A stretch of DNA of 19,498 nucleotides from Gemmatimonadota bacterium. Its GTDB lineage: Bacteria; Gemmatimonadota; Gemmatimonadetes; Gemmatimonadales; Gemmatimonadaceae. Below the pieces are notes generated by a model. The model was not told the DNA's origin, did no database searches, and worked only from the letters and a program-made list of their open reading frames with translations. The position numbers were made by a program, and so were the translations under genes. The stretch spans positions 1-19,498 of the forward strand of contig QHUV01000025.1 of NCBI GenBank assembly GCA_003222065.1, given 5' to 3'. Below, piece after piece: positions 7,284 through 14,674 of this stretch; positions within the stretch are counted from its first letter, which is position 1, and each line of letters starts with the position of its first letter.

Positions 7284-7310
7284 GCGAAGCGAAGGCTGCT
7301 CGCTTCGCTC
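7273..7310. repeat. TGTCATCCTGAGCGAAGCG repeat with hairpin, likely bidirectional terminator
   Basis: TGTCATCCTGAGCGAAGCGA is the full-form repeat. GAGCGAAGCGA (7282-7292) pairs with TCGCTTCGCTC (7300-7310) around a 7-nt loop, giving an 11-bp stem between the convergent DUF1697 and serine hydrolase genes. The repeat supplies the stop codon of DUF1697. No T-run follows, so intrinsic termination is plausible rather than certain. Confidence 0.6.
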
Positions 7311-7325
7311 GCAGCAGACACGCAG

Positions 7326-8735
7326 CTACCTCCGCACGAACCTGATGTTGCGCACGCGCCCGGCCTCGACCGTGAACGCGCCCGGCGCCGGGCCACCAAT
7401 CCGCTCGAAGTGCAGCGTTAGGCCATTACCAGCGCGAAACGTATCCGCGGCCGTCGCCATGAGCTTTTGCGTCGGTACATGACGCGCCGAGAGCACCAAG
7501 CCGCCCTGATCGACCGCCACGTGATACGTCGCGTCGACCTCGGCCGAGTAATAGTCTCCCGCGTATGGCGCCAACTCCGTGGCGCTCAACGCCGCGGCCA
7601 GAGCGACTTCGCCCTGCCGGCGATTCGCGAGCTGGCGATCGACCTTCGGCCCCATCTTGCTCCCGATGTACACTGCCGCCACCTGCTCGGCGAGCGGACC
7701 GGGATTGATCGCGCCGAGATTGCATGTCGTGAGTACGCTGAAGTGCTGGTCGGGGAAGCGCAGAATCTCCGCCTTGTAACCCATGAGCGAACCACCATGC
7801 TCGTCGACGCGGAGCCCGCGATACGCTGTGACGTTGTTGCCGAACGCGTACGCGATGGTGTCGCCTTTATTGAGGACGCCGCGTGTATGAATCAGCTTCT
7901 GCAGCGCGTCACCGCCGACTTGATGGGTGTAGAAGTTTTCGTCCCACTTTCGTAAATCCTCAACGCTCGTGTACAAGCCGCCCGCACCGATCTTGTCGAA
8001 GTTTTGCAAATACGAAATACGGTAGCCGCCTTTCCCGTCCGATTCGTAGCTCATTGCCCGGTTCTTCATGACGTGTCCGGGATCGTCGTGAAAGTGCGTA
8101 TGGGTCATCCCGAGCGGCTGAAAGATTCGCTCGTCCGCGAACTCCCGCAGTGACTTGCCGGTGACGCGCTTGACGATCTGACCGAGGAGGAAGTAGCCGG
8201 AGTTGCTGTACAGGTAGTCGTCGCCGGGCTTGAAGTTCAGCTCCCGTTGGCGCGCGATGAGCGCCACCGCCTCCGAATCCGAGAACACGTCTTCCAAGCG
8301 CAGCCCGCCCAGCGACATCAGCACGTAAATGTCGCGAACGCCGCTCGTGTGGTGAACGAGATGGTTGATCGTGATTGGCGTCCCGTAATCCGGCATCTCC
8401 GGGATGTATTTCCGGATGTCGTCGTCCAGTCCGATCTTGCCGTCGAGCGCCAGAAGGGCGATGCTCGCCGCGGTGAACTGCTTCGAGTCGGATCCAACGT
8501 AGTACACGAACCGCGGCGAGTTGGGGATGTCGTAGTCCAGATTTGCCATCCCGTAGCCCCGCTCATAAATGAATCGGCCGTTCTGCAGCACGCCTAACGC
8601 GCAACCCGGCGACGTTGGCTTGTCCCATTCGGCGAAGATCTGGTCGACCTTCGAATTGGCTGGGAATTGCTGCGCGCCGACCCTCGCCGCGCCGAGGATC
8701 GTACAAACGATTACAGTCGCGAGACAGAAACGCAC
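7326..8735 (-). CDS. Secreted serine hydrolase, class C beta-lactamase-like (PF00144 family)
   Basis: Penicillin-binding-protein/esterase-type serine hydrolase exported from the cytoplasm. The N-terminus is a signal peptide cleaved after about residue 21 (AARVGA-QQ). The active-site set is complete: S82-x-x-K85 (GSDSKQFTA), Y176-x-N178 (YLYSNSGY) and H313-G-G (DEHGGSLMGY). The 469 residues include a C-terminal beta-rich domain after residue ~380 (APYAGDYYSAEV...), common in environmental members. Such proteins are usually D-amino-acid peptidases or esterases; real resistance to beta-lactams should not be assumed. GTG start with GAGGTG 6 nt upstream. It is monocistronic and divergent from the cytochrome gene. 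Confidence 0.92.
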   Translation of the reverse strand: MRFCLATVIVCTILGAARVGAQQFPANSKVDQIFAEWDKPTSPGCALGVLQNGRFIYERGYGMANLDYDIPNSPRFVYYVGSDSKQFTAASIALLALDGKIGLDDDIRKYIPEMPDYGTPITINHLVHHTSGVRDIYVLMSLGGLRLEDVFSDSEAVALIARQRELNFKPGDDYLYSNSGYFLLGQIVKRVTGKSLREFADERIFQPLGMTHTHFHDDPGHVMKNRAMSYESDGKGGYRISYLQNFDKIGAGGLYTSVEDLRKWDENFYTHQVGGDALQKLIHTRGVLNKGDTIAYAFGNNVTAYRGLRVDEHGGSLMGYKAEILRFPDQHFSVLTTCNLGAINPGPLAEQVAAVYIGSKMGPKVDRQLANRRQGEVALAAALSATELAPYAGDYYSAEVDATYHVAVDQGGLVLSARHVPTQKLMATAADTFRAGNGLTLHFERIGGPAPGAFTVEAGRVRNIRFVRR

Positions 8736-8854
8736 GGGCGCACCTCGATTAACGGTTGGGTTCGGATCGCCGATGAGTTACGACCGGTGACAACGAATGT
8801 CAAACGTCCCATCGGGTTTGCGGAATCTCGGATCTTGATCTACGATCGCCCCTT

Positions 8855-8890
8855 CTGTCATCCTTCGTCGCTGCACTAGCAAGATGACAG
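8855..8890. repeat. CTGTCATC...GATGACAG inverted repeat at the cytochrome start
   Basis: CTGTCATC (8855-8862) and GATGACAG (8883-8890) are perfect 8-bp complements around a 20-nt loop and resemble the ends of the dispersed TGTCATCC repeat. An in-frame ATG (8884) lies inside the right arm, so it probably belongs to the repeat, not to the original gene. The rest of the 8736-8910 gap shows nothing definite. Confidence 0.45.
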
Positions 8891-8910
8891 CTCCCCACGC
8901 CCCAGCGTCC

Positions 8911-9648
8911 ATGCGTCGATCCGTTACCATCGCACTCGTTCTCCTCGCCGCGCGAACCGCCGGCGCGCAGTTCCCGCCGCAGAAGCTGCAGAATCTCAAA
9001 GTCTTTCCCAAGGACATTCCCGTACGGACCCTGATCGATACCATGGCGAGCTTCACGCGCGCCCTCGGTGTCCGCTGCACGTACTGTCACGTCGGCGAAG
9101 AGAGCCAACCGCTCTCGTCGTACGATTTTCCGTCCGATCAAAAGCCCGAGAAGGAAAAGGCGCGCGAGATGCTTCGCATGGTCGGCGCCATCAACGGTGA
9201 ATACCTAACGAAGCTGACAGCTCGACGCACGCCACCAATCACCGTCGCGTGTGCGACCTGTCATCGCGGCGTCACCGAGCCGCGGCCGCTCCAGCAGATC
9301 GTGCTCAACGCGTACGACGCCGCGGGAGCCGACTCTGCCGAAGCGCTGTATCGCGCGTTGCGCACCCGTTACTACGGACGTGCCGCCTACGACTTCGGCG
9401 AAGTCCCGCTCGCCGATGTCGGCGCGGCTCTGCGCGCCCGCGGCAAAATGCCGGACGCCCTTCGCTTCTATGTCCTCAACACGGAGCTCACGCCAACGTC
9501 CGCCTTTGCCTTCCGGCAAGCCGCGGACGCGCAACTCGCCGCCGGCGACACTGCCGCGGCGGTCCGAAGCTTTCAGCGCGCGCTGGCTATCAATCCGAAC
9601 GATCGGCAGGCCAAGGGAGCCTTGGACAAGCTAGGGGCCAAGCCATAA
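8911..9648 (+). CDS. Secreted di-haem c-type cytochrome, CytoC_RC family, with TPR tail
   Basis: Exported electron-transfer protein with two c-type haem sites, CTYCH (residues 56-60) and CATCH (114-118), in the context typical of the photosynthetic reaction-centre cytochrome family (MASFTRALGVRCTYCHVG... KAREMLRMVGAIN). No reaction-centre genes are present, and short versions of this family are common in non-phototrophic Gemmatimonadota and Acidobacteriota. The signal peptide is MRRSVTIALVLLAARTAGA-Q. From about residue 165 the protein continues into a TPR-like region (GDTAAAVRSFQRALAINPND). An in-frame ATG at 8884 would add nine residues before the signal, but it lies in a repeat arm, so 8911 is preferred; neither has a clear ribosome site. 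Partner proteins are not evident nearby. Confidence 0.88.
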   Translation: MRRSVTIALVLLAARTAGAQFPPQKLQNLKVFPKDIPVRTLIDTMASFTRALGVRCTYCHVGEESQPLSSYDFPSDQKPEKEKAREMLRMVGAINGEYLTKLTARRTPPITVACATCHRGVTEPRPLQQIVLNAYDAAGADSAEALYRALRTRYYGRAAYDFGEVPLADVGAALRARGKMPDALRFYVLNTELTPTSAFAFRQAADAQLAAGDTAAAVRSFQRALAINPNDRQAKGALDKLGAKP

Positions 9649-9693
9649 TGTCGATTTGGCCAGCCCCCGAACGACTACAGTCCGAAGCCCTTG

Positions 9694-9721
9694 CACCTGT
9701 CACCTAACCCCTAGCACCTAC
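9694..9721 (+). repeat. Four-unit heptamer array directly upstream of the DGPF gene
   Basis: The units are CACCTGT, CACCTAA, CCCCTAG and CACCTAC, ending 4 nt before the ATG at 9726. A second array of the same heptamer lies at the same place relative to the SufC-SufD start (19464-19498) and in the same orientation relative to its gene. No Shine-Dalgarno sequence is left between array and start codon here. Confidence 0.6.
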
Positions 9722-9725
9722 TCTT

Positions 9726-10082
9726 ATGCGCTACCTCTGCCTGATCTACGAGAACGAGAAGAACTATGCGACCATGCCCAAGGGCGAATCCGACAACGTG
9801 ATGGCCGAATACGGCGCCTTCACGCAAGGCATCAAAGAGAGCGGCCATTACGTTGGCGGCAACGCTCTCCAACCGACCCCTTCGGCGACCACGCTTCGTG
9901 TACGAAACGGAAAAGTTTCCACGACCGACGGTCCATTCGCGGAGACGAAGGAACAGCTCGGCGGCTACTATCTGATCAACGCCAAGGATCTCAACGACGC
10001 GATTCAAGTGGCCTCCAAGATCCCGTCCGCGAAATTCGGATCGATCGAAGTCCGACCGATCATGGAGTTCAATCAGGCGTAA
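9726..10082 (+). CDS. YCII/DGPF-domain protein (ECF42-associated)
   Basis: Small cytoplasmic protein of 118 residues of the YCII-related DGPF family, named for the motif seen here as TTDGPFAETKEQLGGYY (D68). The opening MRYLCLIYENEKNY is also typical. In many actinobacteria and other phyla these genes sit beside ECF42 sigma factors and are among their targets, and the same pairing is seen here: the sigma gene starts 31 nt downstream. The biochemical role is unknown. The start has no ribosome site; a heptamer array ends 4 nt before it, so translation may be from a leaderless or unusual mRNA. Confidence 0.92.
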   Translation: MRYLCLIYENEKNYATMPKGESDNVMAEYGAFTQGIKESGHYVGGNALQPTPSATTLRVRNGKVSTTDGPFAETKEQLGGYYLINAKDLNDAIQVASKIPSAKFGSIEVRPIMEFNQA

Positions 10083-10113
10083 CGTGGCTCCGCGGTTTCA
10101 TGATCGGTGATCC

Positions 10114-11373
10114 ATGAGCGATCTGGTGGCCGATAGGATCGACGAGATCTACCGCTCTGACTCGCGCCAGGTCCTGGCGACGCTCATCCGTCTCCTCGGC
10201 GACTTCGATCTCGCCGAGGAGGCGCTGCACGACGCGTTCATGGCCGCGCTCGAGCGCTGGCCTAACGACGGCATGCCGCGAAATCCTCGGGCATGGCTCG
10301 TCTCCACCGGGCGCTTCAAGGCGATCGACCGGGTGCGCCGCCGGGTAAGTTTCGATGCGGCGGTCTCTCGTTTCGGCGAAGCGGATGACACGGTCGTCTC
10401 GCCCCTGCCCGATGACGACGACGACAGTGTTCCGGACGACCGGTTGCGGCTTCTTTTCACCTGCTGCCACCCCGCGCTCAGCCCCGACGCGCAAATCGCT
10501 TTGACCCTGCGCGAGGTCTGCGGCCTAACGACGGAGGAAGTGGCGCGCGCCTTTCTGACGCCTCCGCCGACGATCGCCCAACGGATCGTCCGTGCCAAGG
10601 CAAAAATCCGCGACGCGCGCATCCCGTACGAGGTGCCCTCCCGCAGCGATCTGTCGGCCCGCCTCGACAGCGTCCTCCATGTGACGTACCTCGTGTTCAA
10701 CGAGGGTTACCTCGCCTCGTCAGGTAGCGCGCTGACGCGGCCTGATTTGTCGTGTGAGGCCGTGCGCCTCGCGCGCTTGACGCTCGAGCTGCTTCCCGAC
10801 CCCGAGGTCATGGGACTCTTGGCGCTCATGCTCCTCCACGAGTCGCGCCGCGCCGCGCGGACGTCCCCCGACGGCGAGCTCATTCTCCTCGAGCATCAAG
10901 TTCGCTCACTGTGGAATCGCGATCAGATCGCCGAGGGTATCAGCTTGGTCGAACGGGCGTTGTCATCGCGCCGTGTTGGGCCCTACGCGCTGCAGGCGGC
11001 GATCGCCGCCGTGCATGCCGAAGCGCCTAACGCGGCAGCGACTGACTGGCGGCAGATCGTCGGCCTCTACGACGTGCTGTCGCGCGTCGACTCGTCTCCG
11101 ATCGTAGAGCTCAATCGCGCCGCGGCGGTGGCGATGCGTGACGGGCCGGCCGCCGGTCTCGCGCTCATCGACGCGCTGCTGGCGCGCGGCGAGCTGGCCA
11201 CGTATCTCCACGCCTACTCCGCCCGCGCCGACCTCCTTCGCCGCCTCGGCCGCGCAACAGATGCCATGGCCGCGTACGAGTACGCGCTCGCTCTCGCGAC
11301 TCAAGAACCCGAGCGTCGGTTCTTGGCTCGTCGCCTCTCCGAGCTAAGCTCTCCGGGCGAGACAAAAGCGTGA
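10114..11373 (+). CDS. ECF42-type sigma factor with DUF6596/TPR-like C-terminal extension
   Basis: Large ECF sigma factor of 419 residues. Sigma region 2 is at the N-terminus (LIRLLGDFDLAEEALHDAF and NPRAWLVSTGRFKAIDRVRRR). Region 4 follows near residues 115-170 (LLFTCCHPALSPDAQIALTL then LTTEEVARAFLTPPPTIAQR). The rest is a helical extension: FNEGYLASSG and EAVRLARLTLELLPDPEVMGLLALM, then TPR-like repeats to the end. In ECF42 proteins this extension takes the place of an anti-sigma factor and is needed for activity; none is encoded here. ATG start, with GGTGA just upstream. Three GCCTAACG octamers lie inside the gene. It probably controls its own DGPF neighbour. Confidence 0.93.
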   Translation: MSDLVADRIDEIYRSDSRQVLATLIRLLGDFDLAEEALHDAFMAALERWPNDGMPRNPRAWLVSTGRFKAIDRVRRRVSFDAAVSRFGEADDTVVSPLPDDDDDSVPDDRLRLLFTCCHPALSPDAQIALTLREVCGLTTEEVARAFLTPPPTIAQRIVRAKAKIRDARIPYEVPSRSDLSARLDSVLHVTYLVFNEGYLASSGSALTRPDLSCEAVRLARLTLELLPDPEVMGLLALMLLHESRRAARTSPDGELILLEHQVRSLWNRDQIAEGISLVERALSSRRVGPYALQAAIAAVHAEAPNAAATDWRQIVGLYDVLSRVDSSPIVELNRAAAVAMRDGPAAGLALIDALLARGELATYLHAYSARADLLRRLGRATDAMAAYEYALALATQEPERRFLARRLSELSSPGETKA

Positions 11374-11386
11374 TCGCGGACTAACA

Positions 11387-11716
11387 CGGACAACAGCACG
11401 GACTGACGCGGACGAAAGAGCGACAAGAGCTCTGGTACGGATTTCACGGCTGAAACGGATTCCACGGATCTGCTCCGTGGCGCTCACGACTCCACACCGC
11501 CACGAGCCCGGACGATCCTTCTTTGTGCACGACCTCGGGAAGCTGCTCGCGCCGGAAGCCGCTTGGTGTGCCGTCACCAAGAGCATCGTCCGGGCGCGTG
11601 GAGCACGGACGCGTAGGCGCGCTGAGGAAGATCCGGGAGATCGGTTTTCAGATCCGTGGAATCCGTGATGAGCTCTTGTCGCTCTTCGTCCGCATCCATC
11701 CTCGTGCTGTTGTCCG
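11387..11716. repeat. About 330-nt nested foldback element in a gene-free gap
   Basis: Inverted pairs nest from outside inward: 11387-11400 with 11703-11716 (CGGACAACAGCACG, perfect 14 bp); 11408-11432 with 11670-11693 (GCGGACGAAAGAGCGACAAG..., one base missing on the right); 11455-11472 with 11649-11666 (ACGGATTCCACGGATCTG, perfect 18 bp); and 11500-11516 with 11585-11601 (16 of 17). A small hairpin, CTTGGTG-TGCCGT-CACCAAG, lies near the centre. The arms carry CACGGA-type short repeats. The element occupies most of the 503-nt gap between the ECF42 gene and the broken ADOP gene. No protein-coding signal is convincing inside it. It may be a non-autonomous mobile element or a structured RNA; the remainder of the gap (11751-11876) shows nothing recognisable. 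Confidence 0.7.
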
Positions 11717-11720
11717 CGCT

Positions 11721-11750
11721 TGTCCCGAGGAGCGCAAGTGACGAGGGATT
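11721..11750 (+). repeat. TGTCCCGAGGAGCG-CAAGTGACGAGGGA repeat
   Basis: TGTCCCGAGGAGCGCAAGTG followed by ACGAGGGATT matches a second common form of the same intergenic repeat family (TCATCCCGAGGAGCGCAGCGACGAGGGATCT in many genomes). It abuts the right side of the large foldback. Confidence 0.5.
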
Positions 11751-11876
11751 CGTCCGCGATGATGCTGTACCGCCGCGGTGCAAGGAAGCCGACAAGCCCC
11801 CATGACATTGTCTCACGCGGACAAACTAGCCGCGTCCTAACCGTTGCCACTCCACGAAACCGCGCGTCGTCGACTG

Positions 11877-12017
11877 ATGCGTCGATTCGTAGATGAGCTC
11901 CGGTATGCTGCCCGGGCGTTGGCCAAGGCGCCGCTCTTCACGGCGGTCGCTGTCGTTTCCCTCGGCCTCGCCCTCGCCCTGAACACATCCGCGACTTACT
12001 CGCCGTCCGACCGATAG
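11877..12017 (+). pseudogene. 5' remnant of ADOP permease (start and first helix), cut by deletion/frameshift
   Basis: From the ATG at 11877 the frame reads MRRFVDELRYAARALAKAPL then FTAVAVVSLGLALALNTS, the standard N-terminus and first transmembrane helix of an ADOP permease. It then meets TAG at 12015 after about ten unrelated residues. In another frame, from 11987, the text resumes as IRDLLAVRPIVGRAFGAKDA, which normally lies ~100 residues further on. The block between, including the usual LLRPLPY-like segment and much of the first periplasmic domain, is missing, and the missing length is not a multiple of three. The gene 11877-14059 is therefore broken unless frameshifting or a sequencing/assembly error is involved. 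Confidence 0.8.
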
Positions 12018-12172
12018 TCGGCCGAGCATTCGGCGCCAAGGACGCGGATGGCGGGAATGTTCAGGCAGCGATCATCAGCTTCAGTCTCTGGAACCGCGTC
12101 TTCAACGCTCGCCAGCTCGCGAGTGGACTCAAGCTGAACCTTGGTCACGCGACGTATACCGTCGTCGGCGTC

Positions 12173-14059
12173 ATGCCCCGCGGGGTGCACTATCCTGGCG
12201 TCGCCGACATCTGGGTTCCCGAAGCTGCCGTGCCGCGCTCGAGCGGTGCCTGGCAGGCCGGACCCTTCCCGGTGTTGCGTCTCAAGCGCGGGGCGACGGT
12301 GCAAACGGCGCGCACCGAGCTGACGTTCATCGCCGCCCGCCTAACGGCGCTCTATTCGCCCCGACAGCCGCTTGGAGCGAGGGTGAGCCCGCTTTGGATA
12401 CCGCGCGGATTGCCGAATGATCGGACCTTGGTCATGTCCTCGTTCATGGGTGGCACGGTGGCGATGGTGCTCATCATCGCTTGCGCCAACCTCGGTACGA
12501 TGATGCTCGCGAGAGGTATGGCCCGGCGGCGTGAGACGGCGATCCGTATCGCTCTTGGCGCGAGTCGCGCCATCGTTGTTAGGCACGTGCTCAGCGAGTG
12601 CATACTGATCGTCACGGGCGGTGTCACGATCGGTGTGCTGCTCACGTTGTGGGCGCTTCACGTCATTCCGCATTTTGCTACGCCCTACGTACCGACAATT
12701 GGCGATCTCGAGCCTGCGCCGAGCTGGCGCGTCTTCGGCTTTGCCCTGCTCGCGTCCATCGCGACGATCGTGTCGGCTGGAGCACTGCCGGCTATTCGCG
12801 CGGCGATGACGGATCCTGCCGAGCCAATGAAGGAAGGCGCCGGGACGACCACCGGCCGGCTGCGCGATCGTTACAATCCACTCATCGTGCTCGAGGTCGC
12901 GCTGTCGACGGCACTCCTCATGTGCTCGGCGCTCTTCGTGATCAACGTCGTGAGGCTCGCCGCGTTCGAGTTCCAGTACGCGGCCAAGCGTCTCGTTGAC
13001 GCATCGATCTGGGTGAGTGAGAAGCAGGTTCCCAGCAATGCGGGCGTTGAGCGTTTCTATGAGGATCTCATTATCAAGACGCGTACGGTGCCTTCCGCTC
13101 TTGTTGCCGCCACGTCCTACAATGAGCGGCCTGATGGCGGAGTAGTGTACGCCGAGGAAGGGAAGAGCGGCGACCGCTGGATCAATTCTCAGGGCTACTG
13201 GGTCGTGAGCCCGGACTACTTTCGAACCTTCAAGATCCCCATCGTCCGCGGACGCGACTTCGAGGCTGGTGACCGCGGTGCCGCCGTCCAAGGCGTCGTC
13301 ATCGTCGACGAGCGGGCGGCGGCGCGACTCTGGCCCGATGTTCCGAATCCGGTCGGGCGCATGGTCAAGCTTGGTATGAAGGAGTCACAGAGGCCGTGGC
13401 TGCGTGTCGTCGGCATCGCCCATGACGTCGAAAGCGGCCCTCGCGCCGACCAGGATCTCCCGCCGGAGCCCCGCGTCTACGTCGTGTACTCACACGATAG
13501 CAAACGCGCGCGCGATCTCATCGTGCAGGGCAACGGCGTCGGCGGAGACCGGGGACGCGCCGAGCTCGCGCTCGCCCTGCGGCGCGAAATACAGTCCATC
13601 GCGCCGATGATGCCCGTTCCCAACGTGCAGCCGTGGCTCGCCAATTATGAAGGCGCACTGACGGCGGTTGGATTCATGGCCTCGCTCTTCGGCGCGTTCG
13701 GCATGTTCGGCCTGATCCTCTGTGCCGTCGGACTGTATGGCGTTCTCGCCTACACTGTGAGCCGGCGGTTGCGTGAGTTCGCGGTGCGCGTCGCGTTAGG
13801 CGCGCGGCGGCGGGACGTCGCGCGGATCGTCGTCCACGACGCGGCGGTGACGGCGCTCGCTGGTGTCGGCATCGGCGCCTTTCTCGCCTTGTGGACCACC
13901 CGCACCATTACCGATGGAATGGCCAGCATGCCATACGCCGAGGTCATCGCCCTCGTCGCCGCGGAAACGGTGCTGTTCGGCGCCGCCGTGCTCGCGTGCC
14001 TTGGTCCGGTGCGTCAGGCAGCGAAGGCCGACCCTGTCGAGATCCTGCGCGCGAGCTAA
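12173..14059 (+). CDS. 3' part of a disrupted ADOP-type MacB/FtsX permease
   Basis: Open frame of 628 residues covering the end of the first periplasmic domain, the first FtsX domain (LIIACANLGTMMLARGMARR, RRETAIRIALGASR), the second periplasmic domain (complete, with RAAARLWPDVPNPVGRMVK and VVGIAHDVESGPRADQ) and the second FtsX domain (LCAVGLYGVLAYTVSRR, REFAVRVALGA, ending ADPVEILRAS). Homology extends upstream in the same frame to about 11987 (IRDLLAVRP...), so the ATG at 12173 is only the first in-frame one, not the original start; the real N-terminus is the 11877 remnant in another frame. Without its first helix a normal membrane topology is unlikely. The stop overlaps the stop of the convergent TMEM175 gene (CTAA). 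No ATPase gene is adjacent. Confidence 0.8.
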   Translation: MPRGVHYPGVADIWVPEAAVPRSSGAWQAGPFPVLRLKRGATVQTARTELTFIAARLTALYSPRQPLGARVSPLWIPRGLPNDRTLVMSSFMGGTVAMVLIIACANLGTMMLARGMARRRETAIRIALGASRAIVVRHVLSECILIVTGGVTIGVLLTLWALHVIPHFATPYVPTIGDLEPAPSWRVFGFALLASIATIVSAGALPAIRAAMTDPAEPMKEGAGTTTGRLRDRYNPLIVLEVALSTALLMCSALFVINVVRLAAFEFQYAAKRLVDASIWVSEKQVPSNAGVERFYEDLIIKTRTVPSALVAATSYNERPDGGVVYAEEGKSGDRWINSQGYWVVSPDYFRTFKIPIVRGRDFEAGDRGAAVQGVVIVDERAAARLWPDVPNPVGRMVKLGMKESQRPWLRVVGIAHDVESGPRADQDLPPEPRVYVVYSHDSKRARDLIVQGNGVGGDRGRAELALALRREIQSIAPMMPVPNVQPWLANYEGALTAVGFMASLFGAFGMFGLILCAVGLYGVLAYTVSRRLREFAVRVALGARRRDVARIVVHDAAVTALAGVGIGAFLALWTTRTITDGMASMPYAEVIALVAAETVLFGAAVLACLGPVRQAAKADPVEILRAS

Positions 14060-14658
14060 GGTCCGGCAGCCTCGTTCGCGGCGCGCTGCAGCCGCGATTC
14101 GATCCGCGGGTCCGGCACGAGCCAGATCAGTGCCACGAGCACATACAGCGCGTCGGCGATCGCCTGGTGCACGAACGCCAACGGAATCGCCGCGACGTAA
14201 AAGGCGATCGACAACTTGCCCTTGAAGTCCGATCCCACCGCCGCGGCCAGACGCACATTCGTTGCTCCATGCACCGCGAGGAGCGTCCGCAACAGAATCG
14301 TGAACGCGAGCGCGCAGAGGAGCAGGACGATTCCATACACCGCGGTCGGTACCGCGGCGTAATGATTCTCACCCACCCAGCTCGTCACGAACGGAATCAG
14401 CGACAGCCAAAAGAGTAAATGGAGATTGGCCCAGAGCGTCGCGCCGTTGATCCGATCCGTCGCTTGCAGCATGTGGTGGTGATTGTTCCAGTAGATCCCC
14501 AGGAACACGAAGCTCAGAACGTAGCTCAGAAGTGACGGCACCGCGGCGCGCAGCGCGGGCCAATCGGATCCGTGCGGGGCGTGCAGCTCGAGCACCATGA
14601 TCGTGATGAGAATCGCGATCACTCCATCGCTGAACGCTTCCAGCCTCGACTTGGTCAT
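14056..14658 (-). CDS. TMEM175/DUF1211 family membrane protein, probable potassium channel
   Basis: Polytopic membrane protein of 200 residues. The family signature RLEAFSDGVIAI is at residues 5-16, in the first helix; in characterised bacterial TMEM175 proteins this helix lines a potassium-conducting tetrameric pore. Five further hydrophobic helices follow (near LLSYVLSFVFLGIYW, LHLLFWLSLIPFVTSW, AVYGIVLLLCALAFTILL, KLSIAFYVAAIPLAF and ALYVLVALIWLV), matching the usual one-domain six-helix form. It starts 16 nt after the YidC stop on the same strand, so the two may be co-transcribed. It overlaps the convergent ADOP gene by 4 nt. Channel function is from family knowledge and was not shown for this protein. 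Confidence 0.92.
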   Translation of the reverse strand: MTKSRLEAFSDGVIAILITIMVLELHAPHGSDWPALRAAVPSLLSYVLSFVFLGIYWNNHHHMLQATDRINGATLWANLHLLFWLSLIPFVTSWVGENHYAAVPTAVYGIVLLLCALAFTILLRTLLAVHGATNVRLAAAVGSDFKGKLSIAFYVAAIPLAFVHQAIADALYVLVALIWLVPDPRIESRLQRAANEAAGP

Positions 14659-14674
14659 GCCATCTCCGCACCCG

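Noticed and set aside
7326..8735. Antibiotic-resistance beta-lactamase
   Set aside because: The motifs fit the broad PF00144 serine hydrolase group with an extra C-terminal domain; resistance cannot be inferred and no resistance context is present.
8911..9648. Evidence for photosynthesis from the reaction-centre cytochrome family
   Set aside because: The protein has two haems rather than four and no pufLM, bch or crt genes are present; short relatives are common in non-phototrophs.
11387..11716. Insertion sequence with terminal inverted repeats
   Set aside because: No transposase frame fits in the ~180-nt core, and no flanking target duplication was visible; at most a non-autonomous element.
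11344..11850. Open frames on both strands in the gap after the ECF42 gene
   Set aside because: They are produced by the inverted repeats, have no recognisable domain, no ribosome site and biased composition.
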